NCBI GenBank assembly: GCA_025358455.1
Contig: JANYJP010000125.1
Location: 1-48,430 of the forward strand
Length of the DNA stretch: 48,430 nt
Origin: Bacteroidales bacterium
GTDB taxonomy: Bacteria > Bacteroidota > Bacteroidia > Bacteroidales > VadinHA17
Direction of reading: 5' to 3'
Shown here: piece by piece, positions 1 to 7,016 of the stretch
Layout: the number at the start of each line of letters is the position of its first letter
Numbering within the stretch: the first letter of the stretch is position 1
Position numbers and translations under genes: made by a program
The notes under the pieces: model-generated
Databases searched by the model: none
Told to the model about the DNA's origin: nothing
Seen by the model: only the letters and a program-made list of their open reading frames with translations

Positions 1-67
1 ATGGAACACGAATAACGGTGGTAAGTGCATAGAAAAAGGTCAGGTGACCGGATTTAGAGCAACGTGA

Positions 68-102
68 GACTTCATGTTTGGCACTACATGCCACATGAAG
101 TC
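68..102. repeat. Imperfect hairpin downstream of the PH-domain gene
   Basis: The arms GACTTCATGT-TT-GGCA and TGCCACATGAAGTC pair over 14 bp with a two-base bulge and a loop of about 5 nt. It lies just past the 3' end of the minus-strand gene that stops at 110, so it could end that transcript, but no clean U-run follows on the minus strand. On the plus strand a short CTCTTTATT tract follows. Its role is inferred. Confidence 0.45.
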
Positions 103-109
103 CTCTTTA

Positions 110-562
110 TTATGCGTAGTAATTTATAAAAATATCTTTGTTTATCTCGGTCAGGATATTTATAAAAGTCTCTTGATTTTCAGGTGAAACTGATATCGAT
201 TTGAATCCTCCATACTCAATAACGATACATTTCCAGGACAAAGTAGGTTTTATTATCCCATTTATTGTCTTTTGATTAGTCTTTATGACTTTAATGTCTT
301 GAATTCGAACATCAAATTTAGTTGGGCCACAAATAGCAGTAAGCTTAGTTTTATCGACTATGTAATAAGTTCTTATCCAACACCAAACAAATAATCCAAT
401 AATCAAGATTGATAATACGATTTTAATAAGTAATTCTACTAGGCTTATCGATTGTTTTGAAAATAGAGGTAGTCCAAAACTTAAGAATAGAATTAGAAGG
501 CTTACACTAGTTAGTAGAATACCTAGGCTATAGCTTTTTTCGGACTTAAATTTATTATTCAT
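110..562 (-). CDS. Small membrane protein with a bacterial PH-like domain
   Basis: About 150 residues. Two hydrophobic segments (roughly residues 14-36 and 43-63) form a hairpin anchor. The soluble C-terminal part begins with YYIVDKTKL and resembles the bacterial PH-like domains attached to two transmembrane helices (bPH_6-type). No catalytic residues are visible and the function is unknown. I chose the ATG at 562. An upstream in-frame TTG at 583 would add seven residues, but it sits inside a small GCAAC/GTTGC hairpin and has no ribosome binding site. The gene is isolated, lies beside a dead recombinase and is flanked by 13-bp inverted repeats (110-122 and 599-611), so it may be acquired cargo; that is inference. 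The domain call is moderately sure. Confidence 0.6.
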   Translation of the reverse strand: MNNKFKSEKSYSLGILLTSVSLLILFLSFGLPLFSKQSISLVELLIKIVLSILIIGLFVWCWIRTYYIVDKTKLTAICGPTKFDVRIQDIKVIKTNQKTINGIIKPTLSWKCIVIEYGGFKSISVSPENQETFINILTEINKDIFINYYA

Positions 563-598
563 GTTATTTGAGTTATAATGCAACTATCGGTTGCCTGT

Positions 599-611
599 TT
601 ATTACGCATAA
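599..611. repeat. Right copy of a 13-bp inverted repeat flanking the PH-domain gene
   Basis: TTATTACGCATAA here is the inverse of TTATGCGTAGTAA at 110-122 with one mismatch. The left copy includes the stop codon and last codons of the PH-domain gene, and the right copy lies just upstream of its start. The pair brackets exactly one gene. No transposase or target-site duplication is visible. Confidence 0.4.
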
Positions 612-794
612 CAATCCAATAAACCTAACCAGTTGTGTTTATATCTGCCTTGGACATAACTCTGCTAATCCATATGGATTTGATATACAATAGATTAATG
701 ATTTTATAGATTTTTTCATCCCGTTGCAGTTATTAAAATATACGTCGGTGTTGTAGAGTATAACGAAGATACTAAAAATTAATTTGTTACTCAC

Positions 795-1084
795 TCATTC
801 TTTAAAAACATCAAGACTATCCGAAGGACTTTTTATCTGGTCAAATCCTTTTGTTGTTACATGTTTCTAAATTTCAGTTGTCTTACTGCTGGAGTGCCCC
901 AGTAAACTTTGAATATAACGTAAATCAGTCTTGTTTTCCTTGCCTGAACAAGCCTCACTTGCATTCTGCCTGAGTCAATATCGGTTAACTTAACAGGGCG
1001 TACATTTGATCGAGGTGAACTCGGAAATTGATACAACAACTGATGAAGGGAAATTAAATATTTATAGTAGGCTAATCGAAGCAA
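795..1084 (-). pseudogene. Tyrosine recombinase (XerD/integrase type), decayed remnant
   Basis: Two pieces of one family occur in different minus-strand frames. The upstream piece (about 929-1045) contains KLTDIDSGRMQVRLVQARK, matching the segment near the first catalytic Arg. The downstream piece (795-929) reads DLRYIQSLLGHSSSKTTEI, then a TAG stop at 867-869, then KHVTTKGFDQIKSP and a final TGA. In intact enzymes the codon after TTEI is the catalytic Tyr. So the nucleophile codon is now a stop, and roughly 70 residues between the pieces, including the usual His-x-x-Arg box, are missing along with a frameshift. No intact N-terminal domain is visible upstream. Its position beyond the 3' end of a tRNA gene suits an old integrative element. 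Confidence 0.75.
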
Positions 1085-1288
1085 AGAGAGAAAATCAAAC
1101 TCGGCTGAAACATACTATTCCTGGAATATCAGAAAACTAGAGTCGGTCGGAGTAAAAATTACAAAACAGAATATTAGTTCTATGTGGCGGATGGCTTTTT
1201 ATTTGGGGATCCACTCGTTACAGGGTGCTTGGGGGCAAAATGTAAGTAGGATTGCTCGCTCTGCTCGCGATCCTCTGAAGGGTGCTTA
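1085..1288. other. Intergenic stretch without a recognised gene
   Basis: I see no convincing gene here. A 41-codon plus-strand reading frame starting with GTG (1015-1140) overlaps the recombinase remnant and matches nothing I recognise. The motif AGGGTGCTT occurs twice, near 1222 and 1280, and GCTCGC is repeated directly near 1254-1268. The stretch looks like decayed sequence between the dead integrase and the palindrome next to the tRNA. Confidence 0.4.
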
Positions 1289-1419
1289 ACAAAGAAAAAG
1301 CCCTGCAGCCGCCTTCGGCGTCTGTCGGGATTTATTTTTTATTGCTCTTACGGAAGCAAGCTTCCTCCGTGCCATAAAAAAATAAACCCCGGTGCTTTCG
1401 CACCAGGGCTTATTCTTTG

Positions 1420-1420
<1 letters not shown>
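1289..1420. repeat. 132-bp nested palindrome abutting tRNA-fMet
   Basis: The ends ACAAAGAAAAAGCCCT (1289-1304) and AGGGCTTATTCTTTGT (1405-1420) are inverted repeats matching at 15 of 16 positions. Inside, 1327-1345 and 1371-1390 form a second inverted pair (GGGATTTATTTTTTATTGC against its near complement), and GGAAGC/GCTTCC at 1352-1365 forms the apex. Each arm also folds alone: CCCTGCAGCCGCC-TTC-GGCGTCTGTCGGG on the left and the GC-rich hairpin at 1384-1411 on the right. The right end coincides with the discriminator base of the tRNA gene. It may be tandem terminators or a small palindromic mobile repeat. Confidence 0.6.
1372..1411 (-). terminator. Rho-independent terminator of tRNA-fMet
   Basis: On the minus strand AAGCCCTGGTGC-GAAA-GCACCGGGGTTT forms a 12-bp stem with a GAAA loop, followed by ATTTTTTTA. 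It starts nine bases after the tRNA 3' end. It forms the right arm of the larger palindrome at 1289-1420. Confidence 0.7.
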
Positions 1421-1491
<71 letters not shown>

Positions 1492-1502
1492 ATATCGAGG
1501 GG

Positions 1503-1533
1503 CAAAGGTAGTATATTGAACATAATTACCAAA
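1503..1533 (-). promoter_or_regulatory. Bacteroidota-type promoter of tRNA-fMet
   Basis: Read on the minus strand, TTTG (1530-1533) is followed by a 19-base spacer and TACCTTTG (1503-1510). This matches the phylum consensus TTTG-N19-21-TAnnTTTG exactly. Transcription would start a few bases before the tRNA 5' end at 1491. Confidence 0.75.
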
Positions 1534-1624
1534 ACAATTTAAAATTAATTACTAATTTTGTTTTTGATTTAATAGCGACGTGCAATCTGGGATGTATTAT
1601 CAGAGTAATTTAAAATAAATAGCT

Positions 1625-2008
1625 ATGCCACGAGTATTCAAAGCTACAGAAATTGAGAAAGAGGATAAAGAGGTAAAACGCGATTATCTCGACAGACATA
1701 TGCCGCATGTTTTTTGCCCGGAAACAGTTAAACGGGGAGAGAAATTTGAAGTTAAAGTTAAACTGGGTGAAGAATATCCTCATCCTGACGAGCACGATCA
1801 TTTCATTAGTGTAATACAACTGTGGAACCGCGAAACACTACTTGCAGAAGCCCGGTACACGGCTGGCGTTTATGGGAATAAACCTTCCCATTTTGAGATC
1901 GATTTCTACATAGTCGCCCCTGAAGTCTCAATGAACCTTTCAGCAATGGCTGTTTGTACAAAACATGGATTATGGCAAAGTGAAGATAAACCGGTTAAAG
2001 TGGTTTAA
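1625..2008 (+). CDS. Superoxide reductase (neelaredoxin/desulfoferrodoxin family)
   Basis: 127 residues, the size of a one-iron superoxide reductase; there is no N-terminal Fe(Cys)4 desulforedoxin domain. It would reduce superoxide to hydrogen peroxide in the cytoplasm without making oxygen, a typical defence of anaerobes. The square-pyramidal iron ligands are visible: H25 (in RHMPHV), H53 and H59 (in YPHPDEHDHFI), and the C111-x-x-H114 pair in VCTKHGLW. The usual EKH motif reads DRH here, so the conserved Glu is Asp23. The gene is preceded by a possible -7 element TAATTTTG (1553-1560) and stands alone. Family assignment is firm; the donor (rubredoxin or similar) is not in the window. Confidence 0.92.
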   Translation: MPRVFKATEIEKEDKEVKRDYLDRHMPHVFCPETVKRGEKFEVKVKLGEEYPHPDEHDHFISVIQLWNRETLLAEARYTAGVYGNKPSHFEIDFYIVAPEVSMNLSAMAVCTKHGLWQSEDKPVKVV

Positions 2009-2063
2009 TCAGTTAATATTATCCTTTTTACATCCATTAACTTAATTGATGAGGCAGGATTAT

Positions 2064-2071
2064 TATCTTTG
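2064..2071 (+). promoter_or_regulatory. Possible -7 promoter element for the M23-dxr-rseP genes
   Basis: TATCTTTG matches the TAnnTTTG element 21 bases before the start codon of the M23 gene. The -33 side is weak: an ATTG occurs with a spacer of only about 15 bases. Confidence 0.4.
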
Positions 2072-2092
2072 CGGCCGGATATATTTTAAATA

Positions 2093-2953
2093 ATGGCTAA
2101 AGACGAAAAGAAAAAAAGTAACTGGCGCGATAAGTACAGATTTTCTGTAATAAACGATCATACCTTTGAAGAGTTATGGAGAATCAGGTTAACCCGATAT
2201 AATGCATTTTTGTTAACTTCATTTCTGATCTTTTTCATCATAGGAGCTACTTCTGCTCTTATCTCTTTCACAAACCTCAGAGAGTTTATCCCCGGTTACC
2301 CCGATGTTAATATGCGTCGTAATATTCTGAAGAGCGCCTTACGTCTTGATTCTCTATCCGATGAACTGCTTTTAAGGGATAAATATTTTAATAATCTGAA
2401 TGCGATTATTTCCGGAAATTCGCCAGCTGAACTATATAAAAAACAGGATACTGCTAAAAATTATAAAACAATAAATTTTGTAAAAAATCCCGATGATTCC
2501 ACATTACGAACCCGGGTGGAAAATGAAGAACGTTATAATCTTACTCTTGGAACTACAATCGAATCAGTTTCAAGTCTTGCCGGATTACATTTCTTCCCTC
2601 CTGTAAAAGGAATTATCTCAGGTAAGTACGATGTTAGCACAAAACATTTTGGTACAGATATAGTAACAAAACCTAAAGCGGTTGTTTCGTCGGCTCTTGA
2701 CGGAACAGTTATATTTACCGGATGGACAATGGAAACAGGCTTTGTTATTGAAGTTCAGCATCCTAATAATATTGTTTCCGTTTATAAACATAACTCCAGC
2801 CTGCTGAAAGAGACCGGAGATCTGGTAAGGGCAGGTGAAGCCATTTCAATTGTTGGAGATTCAGGTGAACTTTATACCTCTGGTCCTCATCTACATTTTG
2901 AAATCTGGTATAAGGGAAGTGCACTGGACCCCGAAAAACATATTTTATTCTGA
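2093..2953 (+). CDS. Membrane-anchored M23 family metallopeptidase
   Basis: 286 residues. A basic N-terminus is followed by one transmembrane helix (about residues 42-64), a periplasmic linker rich in charged residues, and a C-terminal LytM/M23 domain from about residue 165. The zinc ligands expected for an active M23 enzyme are present: His and Asp in KHFGTDIV, and His-x-His in GPHLHFEI near the C-terminus. It would cleave peptidoglycan cross-bridges or stem peptides in the periplasm. dxr follows after 7 bases and rseP directly after that, so the three are probably co-transcribed. Homologues are common beside dxr in Bacteroidota. The specific bond cleaved cannot be read from sequence. Confidence 0.88.
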   Translation: MAKDEKKKSNWRDKYRFSVINDHTFEELWRIRLTRYNAFLLTSFLIFFIIGATSALISFTNLREFIPGYPDVNMRRNILKSALRLDSLSDELLLRDKYFNNLNAIISGNSPAELYKKQDTAKNYKTINFVKNPDDSTLRTRVENEERYNLTLGTTIESVSSLAGLHFFPPVKGIISGKYDVSTKHFGTDIVTKPKAVVSSALDGTVIFTGWTMETGFVIEVQHPNNIVSVYKHNSSLLKETGDLVRAGEAISIVGDSGELYTSGPHLHFEIWYKGSALDPEKHILF

Positions 2954-2960
2954 TATCAAT

Positions 2961-4133
2961 ATGCCGGCTATACCTCAAAGAATTGCTCTGCTGGGATCAA
3001 CAGGGTCGATCGGCTCTCAGGCACTGGATGTCATCTCACGATTTCCGGATAAATTTAACGTTGAGGTTCTCACCGGCTGGAACAATATTGACCTGCTGAC
3101 AAGTCAGGCCAGGAAATTTCAACCCGATTCTGTAGTAATAGGGAATGTTGAACATTATCAGCAACTTAAAGAAAATCTTCAGGGAACAAATATTAAAGTA
3201 TATGCTGGCAGCGAAGCAATTGAACAGGTGGTTAGCTCATCAACTGTCGACGTTGTAATTGCTTCAATTGTTGGATACTCAGGTCTTCGACCTACTATTG
3301 CTGCAATTAAAGCTGGGAAAAGAATCGCTCTGGCCAACAAAGAAACGCTTGTTGTGGCAGGTGAGATCATCGGAAGACTTGTCAAAGAATCGGGGAGCCA
3401 GATTATCCCGGTTGACTCAGAACACTCGGCTATATTTCAATGCCTTACAGGTGAAACTGGAAATCCGGTTGAAAAAATAACTCTTACAGCATCAGGCGGC
3501 CCATTCCTGAACTGGTCAGCTGAGAGGCTGAAAAATGTTAAACCGGGCGACGCTTTGAAACACCCTAACTGGGATATGGGATGCAAAGTTACCATAGATT
3601 CTGCATCGCTCATGAATAAGGGACTGGAGGTAATAGAGGCTAAATGGCTTTTTGACCTTACTCCCGAACAGATATCAGTTATTGTACACCCTCAATCAGT
3701 TATTCATTCATTTGTTCATTTTGCTGATGGGTCAGTTAAAGCACAACTGGGAGTGCCCGATATGAGGGTTCCGATATTATATGCACTTTCATACCCTGAC
3801 AGACTTCTCTCCGATCTGCCACGATTAAATCTGGCTGAATACAAATCGCTTACATTTGCGGAACCGGATGTTGAAAAATTCCGTAATCTTTCCCTGGCTT
3901 ATTTTGCCCTTAAAAAAGGCGGTAACATGCCATGTATTTTAAATGCTGCTAACGAAATTGCAGTAAATGCTTTTCTTGATGAGAAAATTAGCTTTTTGAA
4001 AATGCCGGATGTTGTAGAATATACTATGGAACGAAGTTTATTCTCACCTTCCCCTGATCTGGATTTTCTTGAAGTAACCGATCGTGAAGCGAGGATAATG
4101 GCTTCCGGCTTTATTAATAAACTTAGAAATTAA
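2961..4133 (+). CDS. dxr: 1-deoxy-D-xylulose 5-phosphate reductoisomerase
   Basis: 390 residues, the usual length. It converts DXP to 2-C-methyl-D-erythritol 4-phosphate with NADPH, the committed step of the MEP isoprenoid pathway, in the cytoplasm. The N-terminus shows the NADPH fold signature LLGSTGSIGSQALD. The metal and substrate residues lie in PVDSEHSAIFQCL and in SASLMNKGLEVIEA, and the flexible-loop region QSVIHSFVHFADGS is intact. The start is the ATG at 2961, immediately before MPAIPQRIALLGS. The open frame extends further upstream inside the M23 gene, but those residues have no counterpart in the family. rseP starts one base after the stop. Confidence 0.96.
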   Translation: MPAIPQRIALLGSTGSIGSQALDVISRFPDKFNVEVLTGWNNIDLLTSQARKFQPDSVVIGNVEHYQQLKENLQGTNIKVYAGSEAIEQVVSSSTVDVVIASIVGYSGLRPTIAAIKAGKRIALANKETLVVAGEIIGRLVKESGSQIIPVDSEHSAIFQCLTGETGNPVEKITLTASGGPFLNWSAERLKNVKPGDALKHPNWDMGCKVTIDSASLMNKGLEVIEAKWLFDLTPEQISVIVHPQSVIHSFVHFADGSVKAQLGVPDMRVPILYALSYPDRLLSDLPRLNLAEYKSLTFAEPDVEKFRNLSLAYFALKKGGNMPCILNAANEIAVNAFLDEKISFLKMPDVVEYTMERSLFSPSPDLDFLEVTDREARIMASGFINKLRN

Positions 4134-4134
4134 C

Positions 4135-5466
4135 ATGACTATACTTATTAAAATCCTGCAGTTTGTACTTAGCCTTTCGATTCTGGTTATTATACACGAA
4201 TTAGGCCATTTTACACTCGCCAAATTATTCAAAACAAGAGTAGAAAAATTTTATCTCTTCTTCGATCCCTGGTTTTCACTTTTCAAATTTAAGAGGGGCG
4301 AAACAGAATATGGTATAGGATGGCTCCCTCTTGGAGGCTACGTTAAGATTTCCGGTATGATAGATGAATCGATGGATAAAGAGCAGATGAAACTGCCTCC
4401 TCAGCCATATGAATTCAGATCAAAATCATCATTGCAGCGGCTTCTTATTATGACAGGAGGTGTTGTTTTCAATTTTATTCTTGCTATGCTAATATATGTC
4501 CTGGTTTTGTTCGGCTGGGGTGAAACTTACCTGCCAACAGCAAATGTTAAGTATGGAATTGAGGTTGATTCCGTTGGTTATGCAATTGGACTAAGAAATG
4601 GGGATAAAATTATATCAGTTGATAATCAGCATGTTGAAAATTTTATTCATATTTCTTCCGATATAGTTTTAAATAATAGAAAATCTATTCAGGTCGACCG
4701 CAACGGAGAGGTTCTGAACATTGAGGTCCCTAAAGAATACATTCCAAAAATGCTTAAAGGAAAAGGAGGGATTGATCCCCGTATTCCTTTCGGACCTTTT
4801 GTGGTTGCTGCATACGGTAAGGATTCACCTGGAAAAGACGCAGGTATTCTTATAGGCGATGAACTTGTTGGAATTGACAGTATCAGATTTGCTTTTTATG
4901 ATGAATTTCAAAAGTATCTGAGGGAAAACAAGGACCACCCCTTGATGTTGAATCTGCTGCGAAAAGGTGAAAACATTAATATTACAATGACTCCCGGTTC
5001 GTCGGGTTTACTGGGTATTAACAGAACCGTTTCTATTGATAAGATTTTTGACCTGAAAACTATAAAATACGGATTCTTGGAATCAATTCCTGCCGGTATT
5101 AATAAGGGATTCAAGACAGTTGCTGATTACCTTAAACAATTCAAACTGTTATTTTCAAAACATACAAAAGCCTATGAGTCACTTGGAGGATTTATTACTA
5201 TTGGAAATATCTTCCCCGGGGTATGGGACTGGCAGGCATTCTGGAACCTGACAGCTTTTCTTTCAATAATTCTTGCAGTTATGAATATTCTTCCGATACC
5301 CGCGCTTGATGGAGGTCATGTTATGTTTCTATTATTCGAGGTAATAACAGGAAGAAAACCAAGTGATAAGTTTCTCGAATATGCTCAGATCGTCGGAATG
5401 ATCTTATTGCTGGCTCTTTTAATTTTTGCAAATGGCAATGATATTCTGCGACTTATAAGAAAATAG
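4135..5466 (+). CDS. rseP: Site-2 zinc metalloprotease RseP
   Basis: 443 residues, a typical RseP length. It is an intramembrane protease that cuts transmembrane segments such as anti-sigma factors or spent signal peptides. The zinc site HExxH is H21-E-L-G-H25 in the first helix, and the third ligand is in ALDGGH (D392) near the C-terminus. Two PDZ-like regions occupy about residues 125-290. Further hydrophobic helices lie at about 105-125, 375-395 and 420-440. It begins one base after dxr ends, an arrangement widespread in bacteria. No anti-sigma factor target is visible in the window. Confidence 0.93.
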   Translation: MTILIKILQFVLSLSILVIIHELGHFTLAKLFKTRVEKFYLFFDPWFSLFKFKRGETEYGIGWLPLGGYVKISGMIDESMDKEQMKLPPQPYEFRSKSSLQRLLIMTGGVVFNFILAMLIYVLVLFGWGETYLPTANVKYGIEVDSVGYAIGLRNGDKIISVDNQHVENFIHISSDIVLNNRKSIQVDRNGEVLNIEVPKEYIPKMLKGKGGIDPRIPFGPFVVAAYGKDSPGKDAGILIGDELVGIDSIRFAFYDEFQKYLRENKDHPLMLNLLRKGENINITMTPGSSGLLGINRTVSIDKIFDLKTIKYGFLESIPAGINKGFKTVADYLKQFKLLFSKHTKAYESLGGFITIGNIFPGVWDWQAFWNLTAFLSIILAVMNILPIPALDGGHVMFLLFEVITGRKPSDKFLEYAQIVGMILLLALLIFANGNDILRLIRK

Positions 5467-5484
5467 AATTTATCTTTACCTTAA

Positions 5485-5515
5485 CTTGTAATTAATTAAA
5501 GTATTTATAACTTTG
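5485..5515 (+). promoter_or_regulatory. Bacteroidota-type promoter of tatA
   Basis: CTTG (5485-5488), then a 19-base spacer, then TAACTTTG (5508-5515). This is one base from the consensus TTTG-N19-TAnnTTTG. It lies 23 bases before the tatA start codon, so tatA can be transcribed apart from dxr-rseP. Confidence 0.6.
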
Positions 5516-5538
5516 TTGAAATTCAAATACTAAAAGAG

Positions 5539-5718
5539 ATGGGAAATTTAGGTGCAACTGAGATTTTACTGATTTTACTTGTGGTTGTTCTTTTGTTTGG
5601 TGGTCGTAAGATTCCTGAACTTATGAAAGGTATCGGTCAGGGCATGAAAGAATTTAAGAAAGCCTCAAAATATGATCCTGCAACGGATGAAGATAAGGAA
5701 GTAGCAAAAAAGAATTAG
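5539..5718 (+). CDS. tatA: Sec-independent translocase subunit TatA/E
   Basis: 59 residues. TatA subunits form the pore of the twin-arginine pathway, which exports folded proteins across the inner membrane. The sequence shows the whole TatA plan: a short periplasmic N-terminus (MGNLGATE), one transmembrane helix (about 8-20), the FGGRKIPEL hinge and an amphipathic helix ([12 protein letters not shown]), then a charged tail. The E at position 8 in the GATEILLIL context is typical of the family. The start ATG follows AAAAGAG at a fair ribosome-binding distance. It has its own promoter and a terminator 24 bases after the stop. tatC is not in the window. Telling TatA from TatE or TatB rests on length and the hinge. 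Confidence 0.92.
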   Translation: MGNLGATEILLILLVVVLLFGGRKIPELMKGIGQGMKEFKKASKYDPATDEDKEVAKKN

Positions 5719-5742
5719 GCGTAATCTCATGATATTCAAAGA

Positions 5743-5767
5743 AACCTGCATCTCATGCAGGTTTTTT
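5743..5767. terminator. Bidirectional terminator between tatA and mqnC
   Basis: AACCTGCA-TCTCA-TGCAGG followed by TTTTTT on the plus strand, and AAAAAACCTGCA on the opposite side. The stem works in both directions. On the minus strand it contains the last codons and the stop (5753) of mqnC. Confidence 0.75.
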
Positions 5768-6871
5768 GATTTTCCCCTTAAATGGGGGTAAAAGTTCGTA
5801 TTTCTGGTTTCTTCTCCCGGGTATAAACCCGGCTTCTTTAATTATCGATTGCATTTCATCAGCATTGAACTGGTTAGTTGATCCTGCAGCGCTTACTACA
5901 TTTTCTTCAATCATGATAGACCCAAGATCATTTGCCCCTGAATGAAGCGATAACATTCCGATTTCCTTTCCAACAGTAAGTATTGAAGCCTGTATGTTCC
6001 TGATATTATTCAGAATAATGCGGCTGATTGCAATCAGCCTGATATAATCAGGTCCGTTATAACTGCTCCTGATTCCATGTTTCTGAAGAAGTACCGTGCC
6101 TTCATCCTGGAAAGGCCATGGAATAAAAGTTATAAATCCATAGTGATTATCAGGTTTTTGATTCTGTAGATCACGTAACCGTATCAGGTGCTCAATCCTT
6201 TCTTTGACTGTTTCAATATGCCCGTACATCATGGTTGCCGAGGTTGGCAGATTCAGTTTGTGAGCTTCTCTCATTACTTCAAGCCACTCTGATGTTGTGG
6301 CTTTAGCAGGAGAAACAATTTTTCTGACTCTGTCTGAAAGTATTTCAGCACCTGCGCCCGGAAGACTATCAAGACCTGCTCTGATAAGCTTTACAAGAAC
6401 TTCGGAATAGGATAGCTTCTCTCTTTTTGCAAGGAAAACAATTTCAGGTGGCCCTAATGCATGTAGTTTTAATGTCGGGTATAATTTTTTCAGATTTTTA
6501 AACAGGTCAATATAAAAAGCCAGATTCAGATCCGGATTCATCCCTCCCTGTAAAAGGAGCTGATCTCCTCCCAATTCATATAGTTCATTAATCTTGTCTT
6601 TGTATTCTTCAGTTGATGTGACATACCCTTCATCAGATCCCTTTTTCCTGCAAAAGTTACAAAATGTACATTGCGAAAAACAAATATTGGTCAGGTTCAC
6701 ATTCCTGTCAATCATCCACCCTGCAATATTTCCGGGATTGTGCAACTGCCTGAGTTTATTTGCGATAAACATCAACTCTTCCACGGGCGCCTGAGTATAG
6801 AGCATAATTCCCTCCTCATCATTCAAGGGAATTAGCTTGAGCGCTTTGTCATACAATTGTCCTAAAACCAT
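5753..6871 (-). CDS. mqnC: Cyclic dehypoxanthine futalosine synthase (radical SAM)
   Basis: 372 residues. MqnC rearranges dehypoxanthine futalosine to its cyclic form in the futalosine route to menaquinone. The 4Fe-4S motif CxxxCxxC is C64-FSQ-C68-TF-C71, and C74 follows closely (CNFCRK). The stretch MIDRNVNLTNIC before it and the GPPEIVFLAKRE, GLDSLPGAGAEIL and TSATMMYGHIET segments are family signatures shared with MqnC rather than MqnE. It is a lone minus-strand gene. The start ATG at 6871 is about 64 bases below a good promoter. Other mqn genes are not in the window. The last codons lie inside a terminator hairpin. Confidence 0.9.
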   Translation of the reverse strand: MVLGQLYDKALKLIPLNDEEGIMLYTQAPVEELMFIANKLRQLHNPGNIAGWMIDRNVNLTNICFSQCTFCNFCRKKGSDEGYVTSTEEYKDKINELYELGGDQLLLQGGMNPDLNLAFYIDLFKNLKKLYPTLKLHALGPPEIVFLAKREKLSYSEVLVKLIRAGLDSLPGAGAEILSDRVRKIVSPAKATTSEWLEVMREAHKLNLPTSATMMYGHIETVKERIEHLIRLRDLQNQKPDNHYGFITFIPWPFQDEGTVLLQKHGIRSSYNGPDYIRLIAISRIILNNIRNIQASILTVGKEIGMLSLHSGANDLGSIMIEENVVSAAGSTNQFNADEMQSIIKEAGFIPGRRNQKYELLPPFKGKIKKPA

Positions 6872-6941
6872 AATAATAAGTAAGTTATCATAATAATAAT
6901 CGACAGTAAATTGCTTAAAGTGTCACATGGATTTATAGCAT

Positions 6942-6974
6942 CAAAGGTAACTCTTTGGAAACGAATCAATCAAT
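6942..6974 (-). promoter_or_regulatory. Probable promoter of mqnC
   Basis: On the minus strand TACCTTTG (6942-6949) is an ideal -7 element. ATTG (6971-6974) sits 21 bases upstream as a fair -33 element. Transcription would leave a leader of about 60 bases. Confidence 0.55.
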
Positions 6975-7016
6975 ATTTTAATTAACTTTACACTTCAAAA
7001 ATTCCTGCGTACATAT

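Noticed and set aside
1-620. Integron cassette with attC-like sites around the PH-domain gene
   Set aside because: The paired core motifs (RYYYAAC and GTTRRRY) are not both present at either end, so only the inverted repeats are reported.
1015-1140. Plus-strand 41-codon reading frame starting with GTG opposite the recombinase remnant
   Set aside because: It overlaps decayed integrase sequence on the other strand, lacks a ribosome binding site and resembles no family I know. Probably chance.
1246-1253. GTAGGATT shared with the tRNA-fMet 3' half, a possible attachment-site copy
   Set aside because: Only 8 bp are identical and the flanks do not continue the tRNA sequence. This length is expected by chance.
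2835-2960. Longer dxr product starting inside the M23 gene
   Set aside because: The extra residues are the out-of-frame shadow of the M23 C-terminus; the family starts at the ATG at 2961.
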